64,000 bases of DNA from Nocardia terrae (GTDB lineage Bacteria > Actinomycetota > Actinomycetes > Mycobacteriales > Mycobacteriaceae): assembly GCF_009760405.1 (NCBI RefSeq), contig NZ_WRPP01000003.1:987140-1051139 (forward strand). Direction: 5' to 3'. The position numbers and the translations under genes were made by a program. Shown here one piece after another: positions 28,083-35,523 of this stretch. The notes below the pieces were generated by a model. The model did not search any database. It was not told where the DNA came from and worked only from the letters and a program-made list of their open reading frames with translations. Within the stretch, counting starts at the first letter, position 1; each line of letters opens with the position of its first letter.

Positions 28083-28741
28083 GCTTTCACTCCCAATTCG
28101 GCGGCGACGGTAGCGGAAATGTCGTCGACGCTGGTGAAAGGACGTACCACGACCTTGGCCACGGTGCCGTCCGCGCGCAACAGCACCGAGATCGGCAGCA
28201 CCGCGGGCGCTCCGACGGCCGTGCGCACCTTCGTATTCGGATCCTCGACGCCGGGCAGGTGGATGCCGAGCCCGGTCAGCCGGGACAGCGCCTTCGACGC
28301 CCCGGCGTCACTGTGCACGGTGAGCACCGTGAGCGCGTTCCCGGCCTGCTGCGAGAATCGTTGCAGCAGCGGCAGTTCCTCGGCGCAGGGACCGCACCAG
28401 TACGCCCACAGGTTGAGCAGGGCGGGCTTTCCGGCCAGCGCCGCGACCAGATCCACCGGCGTGCCGTCGGCCAGGCAGTTCAGCGTGATCCCGCGCAACG
28501 GGCTGTCGCCCACCGGCGCGCCGCTGGGCTGCGGGCAGGCGGCCAGCGCGGCATCGGCCCGATCCGCCTCGGGGACAGCCGCTTCGACCGGCGGAGCGAC
28601 GCTGGTGGAGCCGGTCGCGGTGTGCCCGGAGTCGTGGCGGGCGAACTGCGGCCACAGGGCGACGCCCGCCGCCACGACCACGATCACCCCGGCCAGCACC
28701 CATCGCCACCAGGTATTGCCCGTCGCCGGGTCGGCGCTCAC
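28079..28741 (-). CDS. Membrane-anchored TlpA/ResA-like thioredoxin
   Basis: 220 residues from GTG at 28741, which overlaps the nth stop (GTGA). A single N-terminal membrane helix (WWRWVLAGVIVVVAAGVALW, about 11-30) anchors an extracytoplasmic thioredoxin domain with active site WAYWCGPCAEELP. A cis-Pro region, PAVLPISVLL, is present. Likely reduces or forms disulfides in exported proteins; MarP, encoded two genes downstream and carrying a disulfide, is a conceivable client (inference). Equivalent to Rv3673c. Confidence 0.88.
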   Translation of the reverse strand: MSADPATGNTWWRWVLAGVIVVVAAGVALWPQFARHDSGHTATGSTSVAPPVEAAVPEADRADAALAACPQPSGAPVGDSPLRGITLNCLADGTPVDLVAALAGKPALLNLWAYWCGPCAEELPLLQRFSQQAGNALTVLTVHSDAGASKALSRLTGLGIHLPGVEDPNTKVRTAVGAPAVLPISVLLRADGTVAKVVVRPFTSVDDISATVAAELGVKA

Positions 28742-29598
28742 AGCCCCACCAGCTCGAGCAGATGCTCGGTCTCCGGGCCCTTGACGAGTTTGGCGGCCTC
28801 GGTCGGATCGGTCGGGCCCTCGCCGTAGGACGGGCACTCGTTGGCCAGGAAGCACGCCCCGCAGGCGGGTTTGCGGGCATGGCACACGCGGCGACCGTGG
28901 AAGATCACCCGGTGCGAGAGCATGGTCCAGTCCTTGCGCTCGATCAGCTCGCCGATGGCGTGCTCGACCTTGACCGGATCCTCCTCGGCGGTCCACTTCC
29001 AGCGCCGCACCAGGCGGCCGAAGTGGGTGTCGACCGTGATCCCCGGCACACCGAAGGCATTGCCGAGGATGACGTTCGCGGTCTTGCGCCCGATGCCGGG
29101 CAGGGTGACGAGTTCTTCGAGGGTGCCCGGGAGTTCGCCGTCGAAACGCTCGACCAGCTCCTGCCCCAGCCCGATCAGTGAATTGGCCTTGTTGCGATAG
29201 AAGCCGGTCGCCCGGATGTACTCCTCCAGCTCGGCGCGATTGGCCTGCGCGTAATCGGCTGCGCCACGGTACTTCGCGAACAGCGCCGGCGTAGTCATGT
29301 TGACCCGCACATCGGTGCACTGGGCGGAAAGAATTGTGGCGACCGCCAATTCGAGGGGGGTGGTGAAATCAAGCTCACAGTGCGCGCCGGGGAACTCGAC
29401 GGTCATATCCCGGTACATGCGCCGCGCGCGCCGGACCAGGCCGATTCGAGTCTCTTTCGCGCGCTTGTTCGCTTTGCCGGGACGCGAAAACCGTGGCGCA
29501 TCCGAGACATCCGCCGACGCCGCGTCGGCAGCTGTAGGAACGCCCGAATTATCCGGGTCTGCCCCGCTCACGGCCGCGTTGGTTTCAGTGACACGCAC
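28738..29598 (-). CDS. nth: Endonuclease III
   Basis: 286-residue bifunctional DNA glycosylase/AP lyase that removes oxidised pyrimidines. Helix-hairpin-helix LPGIGRKTANVILGNAFG with catalytic Lys 172, and catalytic Asp 190 in GITVDTHFGRL. The [4Fe-4S] cluster is formed by Cys 239, 246, 249 and 255 (C-x6-C-x2-C-x5-C). The first about 45 residues are a low-complexity, Ala/Asp-rich extension and the real start may be later. First gene of the coupled operon ending in marP. Equivalent to Rv3674c. Confidence 0.93.
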   Translation of the reverse strand: MRVTETNAAVSGADPDNSGVPTAADAASADVSDAPRFSRPGKANKRAKETRIGLVRRARRMYRDMTVEFPGAHCELDFTTPLELAVATILSAQCTDVRVNMTTPALFAKYRGAADYAQANRAELEEYIRATGFYRNKANSLIGLGQELVERFDGELPGTLEELVTLPGIGRKTANVILGNAFGVPGITVDTHFGRLVRRWKWTAEEDPVKVEHAIGELIERKDWTMLSHRVIFHGRRVCHARKPACGACFLANECPSYGEGPTDPTEAAKLVKGPETEHLLELVGL

Positions 29599-29689
29599 GC
29601 GTCCACCTTACGGAACCACTCTGTCGCCACAACCGGGCTGAGTACCCGCCGTGTTCCATCTGAGACCTTCGGCGTGTTTACTGCTGCCT

Positions 29690-29932
29690 ATGCAAGGACT
29701 CGCTGTGGTGCTGTTTCCGATAGCGCTGATGCTGTTCGCATTGGTGATGGAACGAGTCGAGAATCGGCTTCGCAAGCTCCTCGAACCCGACCCCGAAGTC
29801 CAGCAGTACCTCGATCGAGCCACGAATGCCGAGGTCAGCGATCTGACCAAGCTGGGTTTACCCGCCGCTGCGGCGCGTCCGCGGCGCGCCCGGCCCGCGG
29901 CCAAGGGAATGGATGTGGCTCAGGCCAGCTGA
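29690..29932 (+). CDS. Small membrane protein of unknown function
   Basis: 80 residues if read from ATG at 29690 (MQGLAVVLFPIALMLF); the frame is open from 29651. One hydrophobic N-terminal segment is followed by an amphipathic acidic/basic stretch with ERVENRLRKLLEPDPEVQQYLDR, then an Arg/Ala tail. It lies upstream of crp in the position of Rv3675, also a small membrane protein. I do not recognise a functional family; the conserved position is the main support. Confidence 0.6.
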   Translation: MQGLAVVLFPIALMLFALVMERVENRLRKLLEPDPEVQQYLDRATNAEVSDLTKLGLPAAAARPRRARPAAKGMDVAQAS

Positions 29933-30204
29933 TCGGGGCTGGTCGGTGATCGAGTGGTCCGGTGGCAAACGGCTCCGGACCACTTTTACGATCTTCATGA
30001 CGCCGGTCTCACGGCGTGTCGTAGATTCTTAGGGAAGCGTGTCGCGAAACCGTCGTTGGATGTCGCGTACTGGGGCTCCACGTGTCTGAGAATGAGCTCG
30101 GCGCGTGGTGTCTATCACTACCCGGCGGTATTGCAAAGTAGACTGCACTGTCGGCCGAGTCGTTTCGGTCCAGGACAGAGCCATTTCCCATAAGGAGCAC
30201 ATTC

Positions 30205-30879
30205 GTGGACGAGGCCCTCGCCAGAGCAGGCATCTTCCAAGGCGTCGAGCCCACCGCGGTCGCCGCTCTCACCAAACAGCTGCAGCCCGTTGATTTCCCG
30301 CGCGGCCACGTCATCTTCAACGAGGGCGAGCCCGGCGATCGGTTGTACATCATCACCTCCGGCAAGGTGAAGATCGGCCGCCGTTCGCCCGATGGTCGCG
30401 AGAACCTGCTGACGATCATGGGCCCGTCCGACATGTTCGGCGAGCTCTCGATCTTCGACCCGGGTCCGCGGACGTCGACGGCAACCACCGTCACCGAGGT
30501 CAGAGCCGTCACCATGGACCGGGACGCGCTCAAGGCGTGGATCGATCAGCGCCCGGAGATCGCCGAGCAGCTGCTGCGGGTCCTCGCCCGCCGCCTGCGC
30601 CGCACCAACAACAACCTGGCCGACCTGATCTTCACCGACGTTCCGGGTCGTGTCGCCAAGGCGCTGCTGCAGCTGGCTCAGCGTTTCGGCACCCAGGAAG
30701 CGGGTGCGCTGCGCGTGACCCACGACCTGACCCAGGAAGAGATCGCCCAGCTGGTCGGCGCCTCCCGCGAGACCGTGAACAAGGCGCTGGCCGACTTCGC
30801 GCACCGCGGCTGGCTGCGGCTCGAGGGCAAGAGCGTGCTGATCTCGGACTCCGAGCGACTGGCTCGCCGCGCCCGGTAA
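30205..30879 (+). CDS. crp: Crp/Fnr-family transcription regulator (cAMP receptor protein, GlxR type)
   Basis: 224-residue global regulator. The N-terminal cyclic-nucleotide-binding domain has the phosphate-binding cassette MFGELSIFDPGPRTSTATTV; the C-terminal winged helix has the helix-turn-helix LTQEEIAQLVGASRETVNKAL. GTG start at 30205 with AAGGAG upstream. The sequence is close to mycobacterial Crp (Rv3676) and corynebacterial GlxR, which bind TGTGA-N6-TCACA. Candidate targets in this window are listed at 14460, 21019 and 46400. A terminator follows. Confidence 0.93.
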   Translation: MDEALARAGIFQGVEPTAVAALTKQLQPVDFPRGHVIFNEGEPGDRLYIITSGKVKIGRRSPDGRENLLTIMGPSDMFGELSIFDPGPRTSTATTVTEVRAVTMDRDALKAWIDQRPEIAEQLLRVLARRLRRTNNNLADLIFTDVPGRVAKALLQLAQRFGTQEAGALRVTHDLTQEEIAQLVGASRETVNKALADFAHRGWLRLEGKSVLISDSERLARRAR

Positions 30880-30900
30880 AGCGCCACAACTACAGACGAA

Positions 30901-30939
30901 GGACCGGGCGTCACCTGCCGTAGCGGTGATGCCCGGTCC
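30901..30939 (+). terminator. crp terminator
   Basis: Inverted repeat GGACCGGGC...GCCCGGTCC, with an inner TCACC/GGTGA stem, 22 bases after the crp stop, followed by TCTCGTGTTTCT. Confidence 0.8.
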
Positions 30940-30949
30940 TCTCGTGTTT

Positions 30950-31756
30950 CTAGCCTCGTGAGCGCAGGTAGGCCAGTTGAGCTTTCACCGAGCTCTGGGC
31001 GGCGGGCCACAGCCGCTTGTCCACATCGGCGTAGACCTCGGCGACGATCCGCAGCGAGCCCGCCTTGGGCCCGAGCTTCTCCAGGGCCGCGCGAACCTGG
31101 TTCAGCCGCTCCTCGCGGTGCGCGATGTAGTAGCGAATGACCGGATCGGCGTCGGCGTGGTCCGGACCGTGGGCCGGGAGCAGATGCCGCCCCGGGGCGA
31201 CCGCCGCGAGCCGGTTCAGCGAGTCCAGATAGTCCGCCAGCGCGTCGTCTCGGGATTCCAGGACGGTCGTGCCGCTGCCCAGGACGGTGTCGCCGGTGAG
31301 CAGGGCCCGTTCGCCGTCCGGGCCGTCGAGCAGGAAGCTGTGCGAGTCCTCGGTGTGGCCGGGGGTGGCCAGGACGGTGATGCGCAGTCCGGCGGCTTCG
31401 ATGACCTCGCCGTCAGCCAAGATTTCGTCGGTGCCGCGCAGGAATTCGGTTTCCTTGGCGCGCACCGGGGTTCCGGTGGCCTTGACCAGATGGTCGATGC
31501 CGCCGGTGTGGTCGGCGTGATGGTGGGTGATGAGGGTCAGCGCGATGTTCCCGCCGGTCTCACGCACCAGGTTCGCGGTGTGCTCGCGGTCCTTCGGGCC
31601 CGGGTCGACCAGAACGTATTCCGTGGCGCCGGGCGCGCGCAGCAGCCAGGTGTTGGTGCCCTGCAACGTCATTCCGCTGGGATTGTCGGCCAGCACGACG
31701 GCGGCGGACGGAGTCACTTGCCGCAGTTGGCCATACGCGGGATGGGTGAGCGTCAT
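30950..31756 (-). CDS. Metallo-beta-lactamase-fold hydrolase (Rv3677c type)
   Basis: 268-residue zinc hydrolase. Metal motif THHHADHTGG (HxHxDH), plus further metal-site residues in VLATPGHTEDSHSFLL, ALLTGDTVLGSG and LPAHGPD. A C-terminal winged-helix-like segment (REERLNQVRAALEKLGPKAGSL) is shared with LACTB2-type ribonucleases, so endoribonuclease activity is possible. It is the last gene of the DUF4177-ridA-MBL run on the minus strand and convergent with crp. Substrate unknown. Confidence 0.85.
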   Translation of the reverse strand: MTLTHPAYGQLRQVTPSAAVVLADNPSGMTLQGTNTWLLRAPGATEYVLVDPGPKDREHTANLVRETGGNIALTLITHHHADHTGGIDHLVKATGTPVRAKETEFLRGTDEILADGEVIEAAGLRITVLATPGHTEDSHSFLLDGPDGERALLTGDTVLGSGTTVLESRDDALADYLDSLNRLAAVAPGRHLLPAHGPDHADADPVIRYYIAHREERLNQVRAALEKLGPKAGSLRIVAEVYADVDKRLWPAAQSSVKAQLAYLRSRG

Positions 31757-31778
31757 CTTTTCGTCCTAATGCACCGAG

Positions 31779-31808
31779 CGTGATGCGTCCAGGGTTGAAC
31801 GCATCACG
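31779..31808. repeat. Inverted repeat between ridA and the MBL gene
   Basis: Perfect 10-bp repeat CGTGATGCGT / ACGCATCACG with a 10-base loop. It is followed by TTTT on the plus strand, but both flanking genes run on the minus strand, where there is no U-tract. It could be an attenuating hairpin or an operator for the MBL gene, whose start is 23 bases away. Confidence 0.5.
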
Positions 31809-31837
31809 TTTTCGACTGTGCCCCAAGCGTTTCGGGG

Positions 31838-32293
31838 TTATCGCACCTCGGCGATGAGTTCCACCTCGACCGGGGTGTTCAGCGGCAGCTCGTTGACGCC
31901 GACCGCGGAGCGCGCGTGCACTCCGGCATCGCCCAGCACCGCGCCGAGCAGCTCGGACGCACCGTTGATGACCAGCGGCTGGCTGTTGAACCCGGCCGCG
32001 GAGGCCACGAAGCCGACCACCTTGACGATGCGCACCACATTGTCGAGCCCGGCCAGATCGTGCACGACCGAAAGTGCGTTGAGCGCGGCCAGTTTGGCCA
32101 TTTCCGCGCCCTGCTCGATGCTGATCTCCGCGCCGAGCTTGCCGGTCAGCGGCAGTTCACCGTTGACGAACGGCAGCTGACCCGAGGTGTAGACGTAGTT
32201 GCCGGACCGGACACCGGGCACGTACACCGCGACAGGCTTGGGAGCCGGCGGCAGTTCGAGCCCGAGTTCCTTCAGGTTCTCGGCCCAACCCAT
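31838..32293 (-). CDS. RidA family protein (Rv3678c type)
   Basis: 151-residue RidA/YjgF-family protein; relatives hydrolyse reactive enamine/imine intermediates from amino-acid metabolism. It contains GVRSGNYVYTSGQLPFVNGELP and, at the end, HARSAVGVNELPLNTPVEVELIAEV with the conserved Arg. The ATG at 32293 overlaps the stop of the DUF4177 gene (TGATG); the longer frame to 32440 is that gene read out of frame. Length equals that of the mycobacterial orthologue. Confidence 0.88.
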   Translation of the reverse strand: MGWAENLKELGLELPPAPKPVAVYVPGVRSGNYVYTSGQLPFVNGELPLTGKLGAEISIEQGAEMAKLAALNALSVVHDLAGLDNVVRIVKVVGFVASAAGFNSQPLVINGASELLGAVLGDAGVHARSAVGVNELPLNTPVEVELIAEVR

Positions 32294-32457
32294 CAGCCCT
32301 TCCTCCTCTTCAGGTAGGCGACATGCTGTTCGCCGGTGGGCCCGGGAAGCACGGTGACGAGTTCCCATCCGTCGGCGCCCCACTGGTCCAGAATCGCCTT
32401 GGTGGCATGGGTCAACAGCGGCACGGTGGCGTATTCCCACACGGTCACATCACTCAT
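32293..32457 (-). CDS. Small DUF4177-type protein (Rv3678A type)
   Basis: 54-residue protein: begins MSDVTVWEYATVPLLTHAT, followed by ILDQWGADGWELVTVLPG and ends in a Lys/Arg-rich tail (YLKRRKG). The WEYATVPL...LDQWGADGWELV pattern is the DUF4177 signature. The stop codon shares its A with the ridA start, so the two are translationally coupled. It is below usual ORF-length cut-offs and easily missed. Function unknown. Confidence 0.85.
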   Translation of the reverse strand: MSDVTVWEYATVPLLTHATKAILDQWGADGWELVTVLPGPTGEQHVAYLKRRKG

Positions 32458-32606
32458 GGCCTGAGACTAGCCCCGGCGAGGTAACCCCAGTTCCCCGGAC
32501 CCTCCGACTACGCTGCGGGATTGGGAAATACAAGTCCCGAGTGGTGTATCAGACAGTTGCCGAGTCCTGTGGGCAGGAATCCAGAACGAGTTATAGGCTC
32601 GCGAGC

Positions 32607-33647
32607 GTGGGAGTACCGATAGCAGTGCCCGTTTCGGTTGAGCCGGGGGTCGAAGCAGGGTGGCCGGAGCGAGCGGACAAGGCTCGCCTGCATTACGTAT
32701 CCGGCAAGGGTGGGACCGGTAAGTCGACGGTCGCGGCGGCCTTGGCCCTGGCACTCGCGGCGGGGGGCCGCCGCGTGCTGCTGGTCGAGGTCGAGGGCAG
32801 GCAGTCCATCGCGCAGCTGTTCGATCTGCCGCCGTTGCCGCCCACCGAGACTCGCATCGCCACCGCGGACGGCGGCGGCGAGGTGATCGCGCTGGCACTC
32901 GATGTCGAGCACGCCTTCCTGGAATACCTCGACATGTTCTACAACCTGGGCTTCGCCGGTCGCGCCATGAAGCGGGTCGGGGCCATCGAATTCGTCACCA
33001 CCATCGCGCCGGGTCTGCGCGACGTCATCCTCACCGGCAAGATCAAGGAATGCGCGGTCCGGGTGGACAAGAAGACCGGCAAGCCGGCCTACGACGAGAT
33101 CGTCATCGACGCGCCCCCGACCGGCCGCATCGCCAGCTTCCTGGACGTCACCCAGGCCATGGCCGAGATCGCCGGCGGCGGGCCGATCGCCTCGCAGGCC
33201 GAGGGCGTCTCCAAGCTGCTGCACTCGCCGCAGACCATGATTCACCTGGTCACGCTGCTGGAAGCGCTGCCGGTGCAGGAAACCGCCGACGCCATCGCCG
33301 AACTCACGGCCAATGACCTGAATATCGGCACGGTGATCGTGAATCGGGCGAGCGAGGGCTACCTGCCGCGCTCGGTCCGCGAACGCGCCGCCACCGGCGA
33401 GATCGACACCGACGCCCTGAAGGCCGGACTGGCCGAGGCCGGAATCACCCTGTCCGAGGCCGATTTCCAGGGCCTGGTCGCCGAGACCGTGGAGCATTCC
33501 GCGCGACTGGCCGCCCAGGACGAGAGCGCCGCCGAGCTGTCGGCGGTCGACATCTCGCGGCTGTACCTGCCGTCGCTGACCGACGGCATGGATCTGGGCG
33601 GGCTCTACGAGCTGGCCGAAGTCTTGAGCGCGCAGGGGGTTCGCTAG
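32607..33647 (+). CDS. bagA: ArsA/Get3-like ATPase, first subunit (BagA)
   Basis: 346 residues from GTG at 32607. ArsA/Get3-family ATPase with the deviant Walker A SGKGGTGKSTVAA at about 36-46 and the switch region VIDAPPTGRIASFLD. Mycobacterial Rv3679-Rv3680 form the BagAB complex, related to eukaryotic Get3 and linked to protection against glycerol-derived and nitrosative stress. Rather than metal oxyanion transport, that role is expected here. Two bases separate it from bagB. The frame is open to 32541; the later GTG fits the mycobacterial length better. Confidence 0.88.
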   Translation: MGVPIAVPVSVEPGVEAGWPERADKARLHYVSGKGGTGKSTVAAALALALAAGGRRVLLVEVEGRQSIAQLFDLPPLPPTETRIATADGGGEVIALALDVEHAFLEYLDMFYNLGFAGRAMKRVGAIEFVTTIAPGLRDVILTGKIKECAVRVDKKTGKPAYDEIVIDAPPTGRIASFLDVTQAMAEIAGGGPIASQAEGVSKLLHSPQTMIHLVTLLEALPVQETADAIAELTANDLNIGTVIVNRASEGYLPRSVRERAATGEIDTDALKAGLAEAGITLSEADFQGLVAETVEHSARLAAQDESAAELSAVDISRLYLPSLTDGMDLGGLYELAEVLSAQGVR

Positions 33648-33649
33648 TC

Positions 33650-34831
33650 ATGGTCGTTCCGGCAGGCACTGTGCCCCTGGACATCTCGAAGATCATCGCC
33701 GATCCGTCGGCCCGCATCGTGGTGTGCTGCGGTTCCGGCGGCGTGGGCAAGACGACGACGGCCGCCGCCATCGCGCTGCGCGCGGCGGAGTCGGGCCGCA
33801 AGGTCGTGGTGCTGACCATCGACCCGGCGCGCCGACTGGCCCAGTCGCTGGGCGTGAGCGACCTCGGAAACGTGCCGCAGAAGGTCGAGCTCGGCTCCGA
33901 CGCCAAGGGCGAGCTGTTCGCCATGATGCTGAACATGCGCCGCACGTTCGACGAGATGGTGCTCGAGCACACCAGCCCCGAGAAGGCCGAGCAGATCTTC
34001 GCCAACCCCATCTACCAGACCGTGGCGTCCTCCTTCGGTGGCACGCAGGAGTACATGGCGATGGAGAAGCTGGGACAGCTGGCGTCCAAGCGGGAATGGG
34101 ACCTGATCGTGGTCGACACCCCGCCCTCGCGTAATGCGCTGGACTTCCTCGACGCGCCGAAGCGGCTGGGGAATTTCCTCAACGGCAAGATGATCCGCGT
34201 CATCATGGCGCCGGGCCGCGGGGTCGGGAAGTTCGTGGCCGGTGCCATGAGCTTGGCGCTGCGCGGCGTCTCGACCATCGTGGGCGGGCAATTACTCAAA
34301 GACGCCAGTGTCTTCTTGCAGTCACTGGAGTCCATGTTCGGCGGTTTCCAGGATCGCGCCGACCGCACCTACGCCATGCTCTCGCGGCCCGGCACCCACT
34401 TCCTGGTGGTGGCCGCGGCCGAGCCGGACGCGTTGCGCGAGGCGAGCTTCTTCGTGGATCGGCTCTCGCACGACAAGATGCCGCTGGCGGGTCTGGTGCT
34501 GAATCGGACGCATCCGGTGCTGAGCAGCCTGTCCGCGGAGGAGGCTCAGGTCGCCGCGGACCGTCTAGCCCCCCTGACGTCACCGAACGGCAATGGCTCC
34601 GAGCCGGACTCGGACACGCCCGAGTCGCTCGCGGCCGCGGTACTGCGCATCCACGCTCGCCGTGCCGCCACCGCCAAGCGGGAACAGCATCTGCTGCACC
34701 GCTTCACGGGCGCGCACCCGAGTGTCCCGATGGTGGCCGTCACCACGCTGCCGTTCGAGGTCGCCGACCTGGAAGCGCTACGCGCGGTCGGCGATCAGCT
34801 GGTAGACGCAGGTTCTGCCAAGTCCGCCTGA
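33650..34831 (+). CDS. bagB: ArsA/Get3-like ATPase, second subunit (BagB)
   Basis: 393-residue partner of BagA. Deviant Walker A CGSGGVGKTTTAA at about 28-38, switch motif VVDTPPSRNALDFLD, and the C-terminal MVAVTTLPFEVADLEAL. The two genes are separated by two bases and must be co-translated; they probably form a hetero-oligomer. Equivalent to Rv3680. A perfect terminator follows 53 bases after the stop. Confidence 0.9.
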   Translation: MVVPAGTVPLDISKIIADPSARIVVCCGSGGVGKTTTAAAIALRAAESGRKVVVLTIDPARRLAQSLGVSDLGNVPQKVELGSDAKGELFAMMLNMRRTFDEMVLEHTSPEKAEQIFANPIYQTVASSFGGTQEYMAMEKLGQLASKREWDLIVVDTPPSRNALDFLDAPKRLGNFLNGKMIRVIMAPGRGVGKFVAGAMSLALRGVSTIVGGQLLKDASVFLQSLESMFGGFQDRADRTYAMLSRPGTHFLVVAAAEPDALREASFFVDRLSHDKMPLAGLVLNRTHPVLSSLSAEEAQVAADRLAPLTSPNGNGSEPDSDTPESLAAAVLRIHARRAATAKREQHLLHRFTGAHPSVPMVAVTTLPFEVADLEALRAVGDQLVDAGSAKSA

Positions 34832-34884
34832 CACGCCGAGGGCTTTCGACCCATCTGCGACGTATGCCCGATCTGACCCCGGAC

Positions 34885-34918
34885 ACGGATCGAGCCCGCT
34901 TCCGCGGGCTCGATCCGT
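34885..34918. terminator. Terminator between bagB and whiB4
   Basis: Perfect 15-bp inverted repeat ACGGATCGAGCCCGC / GCGGGCTCGATCCGT with a 4-base loop, followed by TCTGCTT on the plus strand. It lies between convergent genes and probably serves bagB. Confidence 0.85.
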
Positions 34919-34955
34919 TCTGCTTATAGGGGGGATCTGGGTAAGGGATACTCGG

Positions 34956-35279
34956 TTACATCGCTACCTTCTGTGATCGCTGGACGCGGAAGAAGTCCGC
35001 CCAACTCGTCACCTCCGGATGCTGTTTCAGCAGCGCACGGCGCTGCCGCTCGGTCATGCCGCCCCACACACCGAACTCGACGCGGTTGTCCAGGGCATCC
35101 GCCCCGCACTCCATCAGGACCGGGCAGTGCCGGCAGATGGTGGCCGCTTTGCGCTGCGCGGCGCCACGCACGAACAGCTGGTCGGGATCCACTTCCTTGC
35201 ATCGGGCCTGGGAAACCCAGGCGATTCTCGCTTCGGCCTGCTCCACGTCCAATCGAGCGATCGGGGTAGTCATGTGCAT
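34956..35279 (-). CDS. whiB4: WhiB-family iron-sulfur regulator, WhiB4 type
   Basis: 107-residue redox-sensing transcription factor. Cys 27, 49, 52 and 58 bind a [4Fe-4S] cluster, and GVWGG (70-74) with the following basic TERQRRALLKQ is the usual WhiB DNA-binding turn. ATG at 35279 has AAAGGGG upstream; a second ATG two codons later is also possible. The frame stays open to 35975 without further similarity. Placed next to ponA2 as in M. tuberculosis (Rv3681c), where WhiB4 responds to oxidative stress. Confidence 0.93.
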   Translation of the reverse strand: MHMTTPIARLDVEQAEARIAWVSQARCKEVDPDQLFVRGAAQRKAATICRHCPVLMECGADALDNRVEFGVWGGMTERQRRALLKQHPEVTSWADFFRVQRSQKVAM

Positions 35280-35523
35280 TTGGTGTGCCCCTTTGCAGTC
35301 CGAACACCGGGTCAACGGCGCTCCAGAATCGCGAGTGCAGCGCGCAGTTACCCAACCCCACTGCGTTCTGCACCACATTCCACTTTGAGTGTTAGCTCTA
35401 TCACACTGGGTTCTCAATCTAGGTAAAGGTGCATGGCCTGCGCAAGACCGTCCCGAGATTTTCTGGTACGTCCGTCCACGCATTCGTTGCACGGAACCGG
35501 GCAGTCCGTCTCTTTTAGGACGA

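Noticed and set aside
30100..30125. GTGGTGTCTATCACTAC upstream of crp as an autoregulatory Crp site
   Set aside because: The spacing between half sites is three bases shorter than in the TGTGA-N6-TCACA consensus.
32650..34831. Arsenite efflux function for the ArsA-like pair
   Set aside because: No arsB, arsR or arsD nearby, and the position and sequence match the Get3-like BagAB pair.
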